64,000 nucleotides of DNA from Actinomycetota bacterium (GTDB lineage Bacteria > Actinomycetota > Actinomycetes > Streptosporangiales > Streptosporangiaceae), in NCBI GenBank assembly GCA_027313705.1, contig DAHVDE010000049.1, forward strand, positions 1 to 64,000, in the 5' to 3' direction. The translations under genes were made by a program, and so were the position numbers. Positions 28,401-38,656 of this stretch are shown here, piece after piece. The notes under the pieces are model-generated. The model did no database searches. It was not told where the DNA came from and saw only the letters and a program-made list of their open reading frames with translations. Within the stretch, counting starts at the first letter, position 1, and each line of letters begins with the position of its first letter.

Positions 28401-29444
28401 TTGCGCATCGGGATGTCGTTGAACTATTCGGGCGGATTTGCCGAGACAGTGGAAGAGCTCGCCGATTACGAGAAGGCCGGGCTCGACATGGTTTTCGTGC
28501 CAGAAGCCTACAGCTACGACGCCGTCAGCCTGCTCGGCTACGTGGCGGCGAAGACTGAACGTCTCCAGCTCGCCTCGGGCATCATGCAGCTTTACACCAG
28601 AACGCCCACGCTTACCGCCATGACGGCGGCCGGGCTGGACTACGTGTCCAACGGCCGCTTCAACCTGGGCATCGGCGTCTCGGGGCCGCAGGTGATCGAG
28701 GGCTGGCACGGCGTTCCCTACGACGCCCCCGTCGGCCGTACCCGCGAGACGATCGAGATCTGCCGCGCCGTCTGGTGCCGCGAGGAACCACTAGTGCACG
28801 ACGGCAAGTACTACCAGATACCGCTGCCGCCCGGTCAGGGCACCGGTCTCGGCAAGGCGCTGAAGATCATCAACCATCCCGTGCGGAATCGCATCCCGAT
28901 CTTCGTGGCGGCCGTCGGCCCGAAGAACACCGAACTGGCGGCCAGGCTCGCCGAGGGCTGGCAGCCGATCTTCTACTTCCCGGAAAAGGCGAAGAGCATC
29001 TGGGGCGCGTCCGTCGAAGCTGGCCTGGCCAAGCGCGATCCGGCACTTGGCAAGCTCGATGTGATCGCGCAGGCGACGCTGGCGATTGGTGACGACGTCG
29101 CCGACCTGGTTGACTTCGGCCGTCCGGTGATGGCGCTCTACATCGGCGGAATGGGTGCGCGCGGCCAGAACTTCTACACCAAGCTGGCTTCCGACTACGG
29201 CTACCCTGACGAGGCGGTCGCGGTACAGGACGCCTACCTGGACGGCCGCAAGGACGAGGCCGCCGCTCTCGTGCCGAGGGCGCTGCTCGAGGGTATTTCG
29301 CTCATCGGAAGCAAGTCGCACGTAGCTGAGCGGATCGCGGCCTACCGCGAGTCCGGGGTGACGATCCTCAACGTCCAGCCGATCGCCAAGACGCACGAAG
29401 AGCGGGTCGCCCTCATCGAGCAAGTCAAGGAAATGGCTTCATGA
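28401..29444 (+). CDS. LLM-class F420-dependent oxidoreductase
   Basis: MRIGMSLNYSGGFAETVEELADYEKAGLDMVFVPEAYSYDAVSLLGYVAAKTERLQLASGIMQLYTRTPTLTAMTAAGLDYVSNGRFNLGIGVSGPQVIEGWHG; TTG start. Confidence 0.92.
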   Translation: MRIGMSLNYSGGFAETVEELADYEKAGLDMVFVPEAYSYDAVSLLGYVAAKTERLQLASGIMQLYTRTPTLTAMTAAGLDYVSNGRFNLGIGVSGPQVIEGWHGVPYDAPVGRTRETIEICRAVWCREEPLVHDGKYYQIPLPPGQGTGLGKALKIINHPVRNRIPIFVAAVGPKNTELAARLAEGWQPIFYFPEKAKSIWGASVEAGLAKRDPALGKLDVIAQATLAIGDDVADLVDFGRPVMALYIGGMGARGQNFYTKLASDYGYPDEAVAVQDAYLDGRKDEAAALVPRALLEGISLIGSKSHVAERIAAYRESGVTILNVQPIAKTHEERVALIEQVKEMAS

Positions 29445-29464
29445 ACCGCGGGTAGGTTCGTGCC

Positions 29465-30703
29465 GTGGCACCAAAATCGCGAGTGGTCATCGTCGGCGCG
29501 GGCTTCGCCGGACTGACCGCGCTGAACCGGCTAGCCGGGTCCGGCCTGGCGGTGACCCTGGTGGACAGACATGCCTACAGTACTTTCCAGCCCCTGCTCT
29601 ACCAGGTGGCGACGGCGGGACTAACCTCGGCCGACGTCGCCTACCCGAACTGGACAGCGGTGCACAAGGCTCGCGCCATGTTCCGCAAGGGCGAGGTCAC
29701 CGGCATCGACACGCAGGTCCGCGAGGTGCACCTGGCGGACGGCCAGCGGCTCGGCTATGACTACCTGGTGCTGGCCACCGGGGTCAGCGCGGCATTCTTC
29801 GGCGTACCTGGCGCGGCCGACTTCAGCTACAGCCTGTACACCAGACCAGATTCGATCAAGCTGCGCAATGACCTGATAGCCGAACTTGAGAAACGCAGCA
29901 TGCCAGGCAGCACCGGCCGGCTCGGTATCACCATCGTCGGTGGCGGCGCCACCGGGGTGGAACTTGCCGGCACGCTCGCCGAGCTTCGTAATATCGCCTT
30001 GCCTGCCTCGTTCCCTACGATCGACCCCAAGCGAATGTGCGTCACGCTCGTCGAGCTCGGGCCCGCGCTACTAGCGCCCTTCAGCGAGCACCTGCGCGAA
30101 TACGCGAAGAGGCAACTGGTCGCGCGCGGCGTTGACGTCAGGCTGGAGACCAAGATTGACCGGGTCGAGCGGGATCGCGTGATCCTTGCAGACGGCTCCG
30201 AGCTGGCCAGTGACCTGACCGTATGGGCGGCAGGAGTCGCCGGCCAGGAGTGGATCGGCAAGCTCGGCCTGCCGACCGGCAAGGGCGGCAGGGTGCTCAC
30301 CGCCGCTGACTTGCGAGTGACAGGCGAGGACGCGATCTTCGCCGCGGGTGATATCGGCTTGATCGAGGACACGCCACTGCCGCAGCTGGCCCAGCCAGCC
30401 ATCCAGCAAGGCCGTCACGTCGCCGACCAGATCAGGCGAATCGCGGCAGGCAAGCCAGCGCAGCCGTTCAGCTACCACGACAAAGGTCTCATGGCCACCA
30501 TCGGGCACCGCAGTGCTGTGGTCGACCTGCCGAGCAAGGTCCGGGTAAAGGGAACCCTTGCCTGGCTGGCCTGGCTTGGATTGCACCTTATTTACCTGCT
30601 TGGCGGCAGGAACCGGATCTCGGCGCTGGTCAACCTGTCCTGGCGTTACCTCACCTGGAGCCGGGGCGGCGGAGTCATCATCGGCGATGACGAAGCCGGC
30701 TAG
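29465..30703 (+). CDS. NAD(P)/FAD-dependent oxidoreductase, type II NADH dehydrogenase-like
   Basis: VVIVGAGFAGLTALNRLA; HAYSTFQPLLYQVATAGL; VGGGATGVELAGTLAEL; FAAGDIG; C-terminal membrane-anchor-like helix. Confidence 0.92.
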   Translation: MAPKSRVVIVGAGFAGLTALNRLAGSGLAVTLVDRHAYSTFQPLLYQVATAGLTSADVAYPNWTAVHKARAMFRKGEVTGIDTQVREVHLADGQRLGYDYLVLATGVSAAFFGVPGAADFSYSLYTRPDSIKLRNDLIAELEKRSMPGSTGRLGITIVGGGATGVELAGTLAELRNIALPASFPTIDPKRMCVTLVELGPALLAPFSEHLREYAKRQLVARGVDVRLETKIDRVERDRVILADGSELASDLTVWAAGVAGQEWIGKLGLPTGKGGRVLTAADLRVTGEDAIFAAGDIGLIEDTPLPQLAQPAIQQGRHVADQIRRIAAGKPAQPFSYHDKGLMATIGHRSAVVDLPSKVRVKGTLAWLAWLGLHLIYLLGGRNRISALVNLSWRYLTWSRGGGVIIGDDEAG

Positions 30704-30750
30704 AACGGCTCAAGCGGCCAAGGCATCCCCAAGACCTCTATAGTTCCTTC

Positions 30751-31833
30751 ATGTCCGGCATACATGAGGCTAGGCGTGACCGCGCAAGGCAACTGCTCGC
30801 GATGGCAGGTACCGACGCCGCGCTGATCACCAACGGGGTCAATGTCAGATACCTGACCGGGCTGGCGAGTTCCAATGCCGCCCTGCTGCTCGCTGCAGAC
30901 GGCCAGGCCGTGCTCAGCACGGACTCGCGGTACGCGGGCACCGCGGCGCGCGAGTGCTCCGATGTCGAACTGCTGACCGAGCGGAACGTCGAGGTCGGGC
31001 TCGTCTTGCGGGCGATGGCGGACGGGCGGGCCTTGATCGGTTACGAGGATCTTGAACTGACCGTGGCCAGGCATGCCGCTCTTGCCGCGCTGATTGACGG
31101 CGCTGGCGAACTGGTGCCGCTCGGCGACAGCCTCGATGAGCTGAGAGTCGTCAAGGATGACGTCGAGCTTGAGTTGCTTGCCAGGGCCTGCGACATCACC
31201 GGAGAGGCGTTCTCTGCGGTACTTGACCGGTTCCGGCCGGGCGTGAGCGAACGAGAGTTCGCGGCCGCGCTCGAACGGGCGATGGTTGATCTCGGAGCCG
31301 AGGCACCCGCGTTCCGCACGATCGTGGCATCCGGGCCGAATGGCGCGATCCCGCACCACACACCAGGCTCACGGCCGTTCGAGTCAGGCGACCTGGTCAC
31401 GGTGGACTGCGGGGCGAGGTATGCGGGCTATCACGCCGACATGACCAGGACTGTCGCGATCGGGGCGCCTGCCGCCTGGCAGCGGGAGATCTACCAGCTC
31501 GTCGCCGAAGCCCAGGCGCGTGGCGTAGCCGCTGCCGTCGTCGGCGCTGACTTTGGCTCGGTTGACTCGGCCGCTCGCGACTTCATCGCTGACGCCGGCT
31601 ACGGCGAGCACTTCTCCCACGGACTCGGGCATGGTGTGGGGCTCTTGATCCATGAGGCGCCGTGGCTGGGCAGCGAGAAGGCCGGTACACTACAGGACCG
31701 GGTTGCTGTCACCATCGAACCTGGGATTTACCTGCCAGGTGCGGGTGGTGTCCGGATCGAGGACACGCTCGTGATCCGGCCGGGATCGGCTCAGTCGCTC
31801 ACCACCATCACCAGGGAACTGCTCGTTCTTTAG
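30751..31833 (+). CDS. M24-family aminopeptidase (Xaa-Pro peptidase)
   Basis: NVRYLTGLASSNAALLL; DCGARYAGYHADMTRT; HGLGHGVGLLIHEAPWL; VTIEPGIYLPGAGGVRIEDT. Confidence 0.94.
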   Translation: MSGIHEARRDRARQLLAMAGTDAALITNGVNVRYLTGLASSNAALLLAADGQAVLSTDSRYAGTAARECSDVELLTERNVEVGLVLRAMADGRALIGYEDLELTVARHAALAALIDGAGELVPLGDSLDELRVVKDDVELELLARACDITGEAFSAVLDRFRPGVSEREFAAALERAMVDLGAEAPAFRTIVASGPNGAIPHHTPGSRPFESGDLVTVDCGARYAGYHADMTRTVAIGAPAAWQREIYQLVAEAQARGVAAAVVGADFGSVDSAARDFIADAGYGEHFSHGLGHGVGLLIHEAPWLGSEKAGTLQDRVAVTIEPGIYLPGAGGVRIEDTLVIRPGSAQSLTTITRELLVL

Positions 31834-31873
31834 ACGCGGCGGTCCCGTCCGCTCGCGGGAGAATCAGACCAAC

Positions 31874-32389
31874 GTGGCCGCACGCAGCAAGGCGCGCAAG
31901 CGCGCCCTCGATATCTTGTTCGAGGCCGAGATGCGCCGCGAGTCGCCGTTCGACGTGCTCGAGGCCAGGATGATCCAGGCCGACCCACCGGTCAGCAGCT
32001 ATGCCGCTGAGCTGGTGCGCGGTGTCCAAGTTCACCGCGATCAGATCGACGAGCTGCTGACCGAGTACTCGCGAGGCTGGAAGCTCGACCGGATGCCCGC
32101 CGTGGACAGGAACATCCTGAGACTCGGCGCGTACGAGTTGCTCTGGGCAGCCGGGGTGCCAGATGCGGTAGCGATCAGCGAAGCCGTCCTGCTGGCACAG
32201 GACCTGTCGACCGACGCCTCTCCGGCGTTCGTCAACGGATTGCTCGCGCGCCTGCTTGAGGTCAAGCCGGACATAGTTGGCGAGGAAGGGCCGATCATCG
32301 ACGAGGCTGGTGCCGGTCAGATACCTGCCGACGACGGCGGGGCGGACGCGGACGATTCCGGCGAGGACGCCCCGGCCGGAACTATCTGA
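31874..32389 (+). CDS. nusB: Transcription antitermination factor NusB
   Basis: ARSKARKRALDILFEAEMR; LDRMPAVDRNILRLGAYELL; PDAVAISEAVLLAQDLSTDASPAFVNGLLARL. Confidence 0.95.
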   Translation: MAARSKARKRALDILFEAEMRRESPFDVLEARMIQADPPVSSYAAELVRGVQVHRDQIDELLTEYSRGWKLDRMPAVDRNILRLGAYELLWAAGVPDAVAISEAVLLAQDLSTDASPAFVNGLLARLLEVKPDIVGEEGPIIDEAGAGQIPADDGGADADDSGEDAPAGTI

Positions 32390-32475
32390 CCAGGGTAGGC
32401 GGCGGTCAGCCCCGGCCGGCCCCGTGCCCGTGCGCGGGGGGCTCAGCGTCAGTGGGCGGCGCTACAGTCAGGGGT

Positions 32476-33699
32476 ATGGCGGGCGGTGAAGGTGCGCCGG
32501 ATGATGCTGGCTGCCGCATCTTGCATATCGACATGGACGCGTTCTACGCAAGCGTGGAAATCAGGGATCGCCGGGAGATAGCCAGCCGGCCCGTGATCGT
32601 GGCGCACACGATGGGACGCGGCGTCGTCTTGTCGGCGAACTACGTCGCGCGTGGATTCGGCGTCCGGTCGGCCATGCCGGCTAGCCGCGCTCAGCGGCTT
32701 TGCCCGCATGCGATCTTCATCCCGCCGAGACATGAGCTGTACTCGGCGGTCTCGAAGGAGGTCATGGCCATTTTTCAGGCCGTGACTCCGCACGTAGAGC
32801 CGCTTTCGCTCGACGAGGCATTCCTTGACGTCAGCGGCGCGACCCGCAGGCTCGGCAGCCCGGCGGCGATCGGCCAGCTCATCAGGAGGCAGGTTGCCGA
32901 GCAGCTTGACATCACCTGCTCAGTCGGCGTCGCGCCGAGCAAGTTCGTGGCCAAGCTGGCTTCTGTGCACTGCAAGCCGGACGGGCTGCTTGTGGTACCG
33001 GCCGGGCAGGTACTTGACTTCTTGCACCCGCTGCCGGTCTCGGCTCTTTGGGGTGTAGGCGAGCGTACCGGGGCCGCACTGGCCAGGCTCGGGCTCCGCA
33101 CGGTCGGGGATCTGGCCAAGGCCCCGGTGAGCACGCTTGAGCATGAACTAGGCAAGGCGGCCGCCGCGCACCTGTCGGCGCTCGCGTGGGGAAGGGACGA
33201 GCGCAAGGTCGTGCCAGACTCACCTGACAAGAGCATCGGCGCCGAGGAAACGTTCGCCACCGACATCGGCGACAGCGAGGTGATCAAGCGTGAGTTGCTA
33301 CGGCTGGCCGGGCGGACTGCACGCGGGCTCCGGTCTTCCGGCTGTACCGCCAAGACCATCTCAATCAAGCTTAGAAAGGCAGATTTCACTACAATCACCA
33401 GGTCCCGAACGCTGCGCGAGCCAACCGACGTCGCGCAGCGCATTTATGCTGTGGCCAGTGAGCTCTACCTGGCCTCCGGCCTGGCGAGCGGGACCTTGCT
33501 GCGACTGGTCGGGGTACGGGCCACCGGGCTAGCTAAGGCGGCAGGCGGCGGAACTCAGCTCAGGCTCGACGAGCGTCCCGACTCCTGGCGGAAAGCAGAG
33601 ACCGCGATGGACAAGATCGCCAGCAGGTTCGGGTCGTCGGCGGTCACCCAGGGGACGTTGCTGCCACCGGAGGACCGGCGCAACCCGAGGCGGGACTGA
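32476..33699 (+). CDS. dinB: DNA polymerase IV (Y-family)
   Basis: ILHIDMDAFYASVEI; VLSANYVARGFGVRSAMP; LSLDEAFLDVSG; ITCSVGVAPSKFVAKLAS. Confidence 0.95.
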   Translation: MAGGEGAPDDAGCRILHIDMDAFYASVEIRDRREIASRPVIVAHTMGRGVVLSANYVARGFGVRSAMPASRAQRLCPHAIFIPPRHELYSAVSKEVMAIFQAVTPHVEPLSLDEAFLDVSGATRRLGSPAAIGQLIRRQVAEQLDITCSVGVAPSKFVAKLASVHCKPDGLLVVPAGQVLDFLHPLPVSALWGVGERTGAALARLGLRTVGDLAKAPVSTLEHELGKAAAAHLSALAWGRDERKVVPDSPDKSIGAEETFATDIGDSEVIKRELLRLAGRTARGLRSSGCTAKTISIKLRKADFTTITRSRTLREPTDVAQRIYAVASELYLASGLASGTLLRLVGVRATGLAKAAGGGTQLRLDERPDSWRKAETAMDKIASRFGSSAVTQGTLLPPEDRRNPRRD

Positions 33700-33856
33700 A
33701 GTTCTCCCTGGGGCCGGCGGGTCCCTTTACCTGAGGTGACACGCAGAAGTCAGGTACCTGCATGGGCGTCCCCTTCCACAGAACGCGCTGGCACTCGTAT
33801 TCTGGGAAGAGCCAGGCCGCAGGGCTCAGTCATCTCGTCAGGTCCGGCGCGAGTTA

Positions 33857-34288
33857 ATGGGAGGCACCGTGCCGCTTTCCGAGCACGAGCAGCGTCAGCT
33901 CGAGCAGATTGAGCAGGCGCTCTACGCCGAGCACCCGCGATTCGTCAGGGCAGTCCGGGCTGCTGACCCGCGCGTCCACTATCGCCGCCGGGTCGTCTAT
34001 GCGCTAATTGGGTTTTTGATAGGACTAGTGCTGCTATTTGTAGGCGTTGGGGTTTCTGGTCCGTTGATCCCGCTCAGCGTGGCCGGTTTCATCATCATGC
34101 TGGCGTGCTGTTACTGGGCGGTGATCAGTTACCGCCGGATGAATGGCCTGCCCGCTGGCCGGGTACCGTTCAGGGAGCGTGGCCCGAGACGCAAGGAAAG
34201 CAGGCAGAGCCGGCGGTCGGGCTCAGGTGGCCTCGGCGAGCGACTTGAACAGCGCTGGCGCAGGCGCCAGGACGGCCAAGGAAACTAA
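33857..34288 (+). CDS. DUF3040 family membrane protein
   Basis: PLSEHEQRQLEQIEQALYAEHPRF..., two TM helices. Confidence 0.88.
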   Translation: MGGTVPLSEHEQRQLEQIEQALYAEHPRFVRAVRAADPRVHYRRRVVYALIGFLIGLVLLFVGVGVSGPLIPLSVAGFIIMLACCYWAVISYRRMNGLPAGRVPFRERGPRRKESRQSRRSGSGGLGERLEQRWRRRQDGQGN

Positions 34289-34310
34289 CACCCACCCGTA
34301 CCCCCGCCCC

Positions 34311-34705
34311 GGCCGGAGGGCCCACGTTGTGGCGTTGCGGGTGCTGGTGCCCCGGTTTGTGAACCAACGTTGTGGTGTCGTGGGTGCTCTGGCGCCCGCG
34401 TTGTGGCGTTGTGGGGGCTGGGTGCCCCGTGCGTTGTGGGGCTGGGTGCCCCGGCTCGGGGGCGTGCGTTGTGGGGGCCGGCGGGCTGGCTGGGGGCCGG
34501 CGTTGCTCTCGCGGGCGTGCATTGCGGCGTTGCGGGGCGGTGCCCGGCCGGAGGGCCGACGTTGTGGCGTTGCGGGTGCTGGTGCCCCGGTTTGTGAACC
34601 AACGTTGTGGTGTCGTGGGTGCTCTGGCGCCCGCGTTGTGGCGTTGTGGGGGCTGGGTGCCCCGTGCGTTGTGGGGGCTGGGTGCCCCGGCTCGGGGCGT
34701 GCGTT
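34311..34705. repeat. Two near-identical ~160-bp direct copies of a GTTGTGG-rich sequence, offset 235 bp
   Basis: Copy 1 from 34311 (GGCCGGAGGGCCCACGTTGTGGCGTTGCGGGTGCTGGTGCCCCGGTTTGTGAACCAACGTTGTGG...), copy 2 from 34546. Confidence 0.93.
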
Positions 34706-34723
34706 GTGGCGTTGCGGGGTGGG

Positions 34724-37258
34724 TTAGCCTTCGGTGGGGAGGGTGGATACCCAGCCGGTTAGCTGGCCGAACCAGTGGCGTGACCGGCGCAGGATGGGTC
34801 CGATCGTGGATGCGGGGATCAGCCTCGCCCGCAGCCTGGCCGGGAAGTTGACGTTTCCGGCGAGCGCGCGGCGTACCTGGCGCACGTCGGTCCTGATGCC
34901 GGTCGCCGGGGGCGACTCAAGTGCGTACCTGGTTCGCTCGACTACGGTGGAGATCCTGCGCATCGCGGCCTGAGTGCGGTCGTCCATGTCGGTGTCGGCG
35001 CACAAGCGGGCGGCGAGTGCCCTCGGGGTCTCGCTTGCACGGTAGGTCAGCCCCAGGTCGGCTAGGTCGGCGCAGATCTCCTGCCAGGCCGCGCGGGCAA
35101 GTGCCTGGTCGTTGACGGCCGAATGCCAGCGTCGGCGCGTGCTGATGATGCGAGCGGCGGCAGGGGCCGTCGCGAGGAGCAGCAGGAGCACGAGCACTCC
35201 GAGCAGGATCTGTCCTACTGGTGCCGGAGCCGACGGTATCGGCACCGTGCTTTGTGGCGGAAGCGGGTCACTCGCTGGCACCCGGAGATGGCCGGCCCCG
35301 ATGCGGCGGCTAGGGGAGCTGGGTCCTGGTTGTCCGTGTTGCTGGTGATTGTTGCCTGGCTTGCTTCCGCCGGGGGACTTTGGGGTCGCGTAGCTTGGCT
35401 GCACCGCGGAACCCTGGCCGTTCGCCCCGCCCGGAGTGGGCTCGAAGCGCAGCCAGCCCAGGGTGGGGAAGTAGAGTTCTGGCCAGGCGTGTGCGTCAGC
35501 GGTAGTTACGTGCCAGAGTCCGCCCTGGTGCGCCTGGGTGCCGGATGTGAAGCCGATCGCGACCCTAGAAGGGATGCCGACCAGGCGAGCCAGCACGGCC
35601 ATCGCGAACGCGAACTGCTCGCATGAGCCTTTCCTGCCGGTTGTCAGGAAGGTCAGGAGTCCTTTCGCCGAATTGGGCAGGTTCAGTGCCTGGAGCGAGT
35701 AAGTGAAGTTGCCAGGGGCCTGGAAGTACTTCTCCAGTGCCTGCGCCATGGCGAACTTGGTACCCGCGCTGCGGGTGATCTGCCTGGCGATGGTCGTTAG
35801 CTGCCTGGTGACCGAAGACCGGAAGCCGAGGTATGCGGCCTTGATGGCGTGCGGAACCTGGGCACTTGAGTGTTCTGCAGCGGCGGTGACCACCGGCTTG
35901 CCGGTGGTCACGCTGTAGGACATGCCAGCGTGGTCGCCGTTGCCCGAGAAGATCATCAGGCTGTCGTTGGCCTCTTCCCAGGAATCGCCGCTGCTTGCCT
36001 CGAAATTAATAGTTATCGGAAAATAAGGTACTGGCAAGAAGAAAAGCGACGAATCGTAGCCGGTTGACGAGCCTGCCACATTGTCCAGCCTGATTGTCGT
36101 CGTGGTCTGGGTGACATTGATTCCAGGGGAGAGCCCTGGCGGCTGGCTGAGCGGCGTGACGCCGATGGCCGTGCTCGGACTTGGCGGCAGTAGGGTCCAG
36201 ATGCCACGCGCGGCGTCATAGTTGAGCACGTAGACCTGCAAGTACTCACCCTGGTCGGTGCCAGCGGCCCGGTAAGAGAGCACAGGAAGCGTCCTGGTGC
36301 TTGACAGCAGGCTATGCAACTGGTCGACCGGATTGGGCAGCACGGCGACGGCCTGGTTCGGGTGCCCGCCTTGCGCAGAAAATAGCTGGTGCAGGTTCAA
36401 GGTCGGCAGCAACAGCGGTGCCACGATCGCCGCGCATACGGCGGCGAAGCCGATGCGACGCCCGGTCGCAGCCAGGCCGCGGATGTCCGCGCCGCCTAGC
36501 CGCTCATCTTCGCCGCTGTAGTGCCAGACGGTGACGATCCGGCCCCAGCCGCGCAGCCGGTTCCTGCCGTCAGAGGCGAGCAGCGCTAGGTATCCGATCG
36601 CGGCAAGCAGGAAGGTGAGCACAGTGGCGATCCCGCTTGGCTTGGCGGCGGTGGCGACCGGCGACATGAAGATCACGAGCAGGGGTAGTCCTGCTATCGC
36701 CGGACGGTGCAGTCGCACGGCGAGAATGTCGACCACGACGGCGGCATAGCCGATGCTGGCCGCAGCCAGCAAGACGACACCCTTGCTGTCGGGCACCGGC
36801 GGCGAGTACCTGGCCAGTGCGGTGCCCGCATGGGCCAGGGCGACCAGATGATGCACGGATGCCATGGTCGGGATCACATACAGGAAGGACTTGCCTGCCG
36901 CAAGTGTCAGGTTCAGGTAAAGCAGCAGCGCCGCCAGATAGGTAACGATATCGGCAAGCGGCCGGAAAAGCCGCACCCTGGACGCGCTCGCGGCGCAGCA
37001 TCCGATGATTGCCAGGCCGGCGACCTTGACCAGGATCGAGCGGTCGGCGAGAAGCGGGGCGCTCGCGCCGGCCGCCAGAATCGTCGAGCCGATCACGGCC
37101 TGCGGCGGTGCCAGCCTGGTCAAGATGCCCGCCGCCATGACCACGATGACCGCACCCATCGAGGCGAGCAGCCAGTCAGCACCGCTGATCAGCGCATACT
37201 CAGAGAACGATGCCATGATCACCGCGAACGCGGCAGCGACGGAGATCCGGTAATTCAT
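34724..37258 (-). CDS. TgpA-like transglutaminase-domain membrane protein
   Basis: N-terminal multi-TM, transglutaminase core KGSCEQFAFAMAVLARLVGIPSRVAIGFTSG...WHVTTADAHAWPELYFPTLGWLRFEPTPG. Start at ATG 37258 overlapping the DUF58 gene. Confidence 0.92.
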   Translation of the reverse strand: MNYRISVAAAFAVIMASFSEYALISGADWLLASMGAVIVVMAAGILTRLAPPQAVIGSTILAAGASAPLLADRSILVKVAGLAIIGCCAASASRVRLFRPLADIVTYLAALLLYLNLTLAAGKSFLYVIPTMASVHHLVALAHAGTALARYSPPVPDSKGVVLLAAASIGYAAVVVDILAVRLHRPAIAGLPLLVIFMSPVATAAKPSGIATVLTFLLAAIGYLALLASDGRNRLRGWGRIVTVWHYSGEDERLGGADIRGLAATGRRIGFAAVCAAIVAPLLLPTLNLHQLFSAQGGHPNQAVAVLPNPVDQLHSLLSSTRTLPVLSYRAAGTDQGEYLQVYVLNYDAARGIWTLLPPSPSTAIGVTPLSQPPGLSPGINVTQTTTTIRLDNVAGSSTGYDSSLFFLPVPYFPITINFEASSGDSWEEANDSLMIFSGNGDHAGMSYSVTTGKPVVTAAAEHSSAQVPHAIKAAYLGFRSSVTRQLTTIARQITRSAGTKFAMAQALEKYFQAPGNFTYSLQALNLPNSAKGLLTFLTTGRKGSCEQFAFAMAVLARLVGIPSRVAIGFTSGTQAHQGGLWHVTTADAHAWPELYFPTLGWLRFEPTPGGANGQGSAVQPSYATPKSPGGSKPGNNHQQHGQPGPSSPSRRIGAGHLRVPASDPLPPQSTVPIPSAPAPVGQILLGVLVLLLLLATAPAAARIISTRRRWHSAVNDQALARAAWQEICADLADLGLTYRASETPRALAARLCADTDMDDRTQAAMRRISTVVERTRYALESPPATGIRTDVRQVRRALAGNVNFPARLRARLIPASTIGPILRRSRHWFGQLTGWVSTLPTEG

Positions 37259-38583
37259 CGTGATGTCACCCCAAGCTTCGGCGAGTCGCCTTGTGCGTAG
37301 GAGCCGACCCTCGGCAGCCGCTGCCATGCCACGCCTAGCGGCGTACCTGCGTCGACGCTGATGACCCGCCAGCCGGCCGCTCTGAGCACAGCTTCTGCGG
37401 CCGCTGTTTCCTGGTGCGGCCCGCCAGGTCCTGGCGGCGTGTCTGGATCGGCACCCGCGACGGTGCGGAGCTGGCCGTTCTGCTCGCCAGATCCCGCCCA
37501 GGTCGAGACCGCGAGCAGCAGCGCGATGCCCTGCCTGCCCTCCCGCCTGGCCGCGGCGATCTCCCTGGCCGCGTCGGCGGACAACCGCCCGGCGACGAGC
37601 ACGAGGAGGCCGCCTTCGATCGTGCTCAGCGCTGCCGAGGTTCTGGCGAAGTCGTGGTTGCGTGACTGGCTGACCACAGATAGAGCGTCGAGCAGCACGT
37701 CTTCGAACATCGTCGACCCGGCCAGCGGTCCTCCGTCGGTGAGCAGATGCCCGTCTAGTCCCTGCCTGGCCAGGTGAACACCGATGGACGCGACGGCACT
37801 GACCGCGAACTCGAACGACGAGCTCGGCCCGGAACCGGCATGCGCGCTACGGCGAGTATCGAGTATCAGCACCGCGCGATCCTGCCAGCGCTGTTCCTCC
37901 CTGCGTACCATCAGCTCGCCATACCTGGCCGTAGACCGCCAGTGGACCCGGCGAAGCTCGTCGCCGACCCGGTAGGCGCGCGGTATCACGTCGTCGTCTC
38001 CTGCCGCGGACGTCATCCTGGTACGTCCGTCGCCGTCGCTTGACCAGCTTCCGTTGACCGAGGCGCTGGTCAGCGGCACTACCTTGGGGGTGACGGTCAG
38101 TGTGTTCTTGCTGGCGAAATTAGCGGTCAGCTCGACTAGCCCGAAGACATCGGCGATTCTGATCCGCATCGGCCCGATCGAGAACTTTCCGCGCACATCG
38201 GACCTGAGCTGGTAGCTGACCTCGCGCGATCCGGCGCGCTCGATGCCGTTCACCACGTACCTGGGGCGGGCGCCGAGCGAGTAGGGTATCGCTTCCTCGG
38301 CGAGCAGCAGGCCGGTGGAGATCCTGCTGACATTCTCGAGCCTGACCGTCACCTTGGCGGGCTGGCCTGGCGCCACTCTGGGCGGGATGATGACGCGCCT
38401 GCAGCGCAACTGGTAACGCGCCCGGCGTGCCGCGAGCGCGGAAAACAATGGCAGGCAAACTAGCAAAGCGCCCACGCTGATCATCGCATCGCTGCCGAGA
38501 ACCAGGGCAGCAAGCACCCCGACGACTCCGGCCGTTAGGAAAGATGCACCTCGGACGGTGAACCAGGCGAGAACCGACCGCAT
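37255..38583 (-). CDS. DUF58 domain-containing protein
   Basis: YRVGDELRRVHWRSTARYGELMVRREEQ (DUF58 core), N-terminal TM pair. Confidence 0.93.
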   Translation of the reverse strand: MRSVLAWFTVRGASFLTAGVVGVLAALVLGSDAMISVGALLVCLPLFSALAARRARYQLRCRRVIIPPRVAPGQPAKVTVRLENVSRISTGLLLAEEAIPYSLGARPRYVVNGIERAGSREVSYQLRSDVRGKFSIGPMRIRIADVFGLVELTANFASKNTLTVTPKVVPLTSASVNGSWSSDGDGRTRMTSAAGDDDVIPRAYRVGDELRRVHWRSTARYGELMVRREEQRWQDRAVLILDTRRSAHAGSGPSSSFEFAVSAVASIGVHLARQGLDGHLLTDGGPLAGSTMFEDVLLDALSVVSQSRNHDFARTSAALSTIEGGLLVLVAGRLSADAAREIAAARREGRQGIALLLAVSTWAGSGEQNGQLRTVAGADPDTPPGPGGPHQETAAAEAVLRAAGWRVISVDAGTPLGVAWQRLPRVGSYAQGDSPKLGVTSR

Positions 38584-38656
38584 CGTCGCCTCCTTCTGCT
38601 TGCCCTGTCAAAGTATCCGCCAGTTACTTCCCGCTGCCCAGCTACCGCCTGGCGGC

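Noticed and set aside
33728-33762. Hairpin TACCTGA...TCAGGTA downstream of dinB
   Set aside because: Only about 7 bp of pairing with a long loop; plausible weak terminator but not strong enough to annotate.
34143-34851. Overlapping ORFs on both strands across the GTTGTGG repeat region
   Set aside because: Low-complexity repeat translations without RBS or homology signals; better described as DNA repeat.
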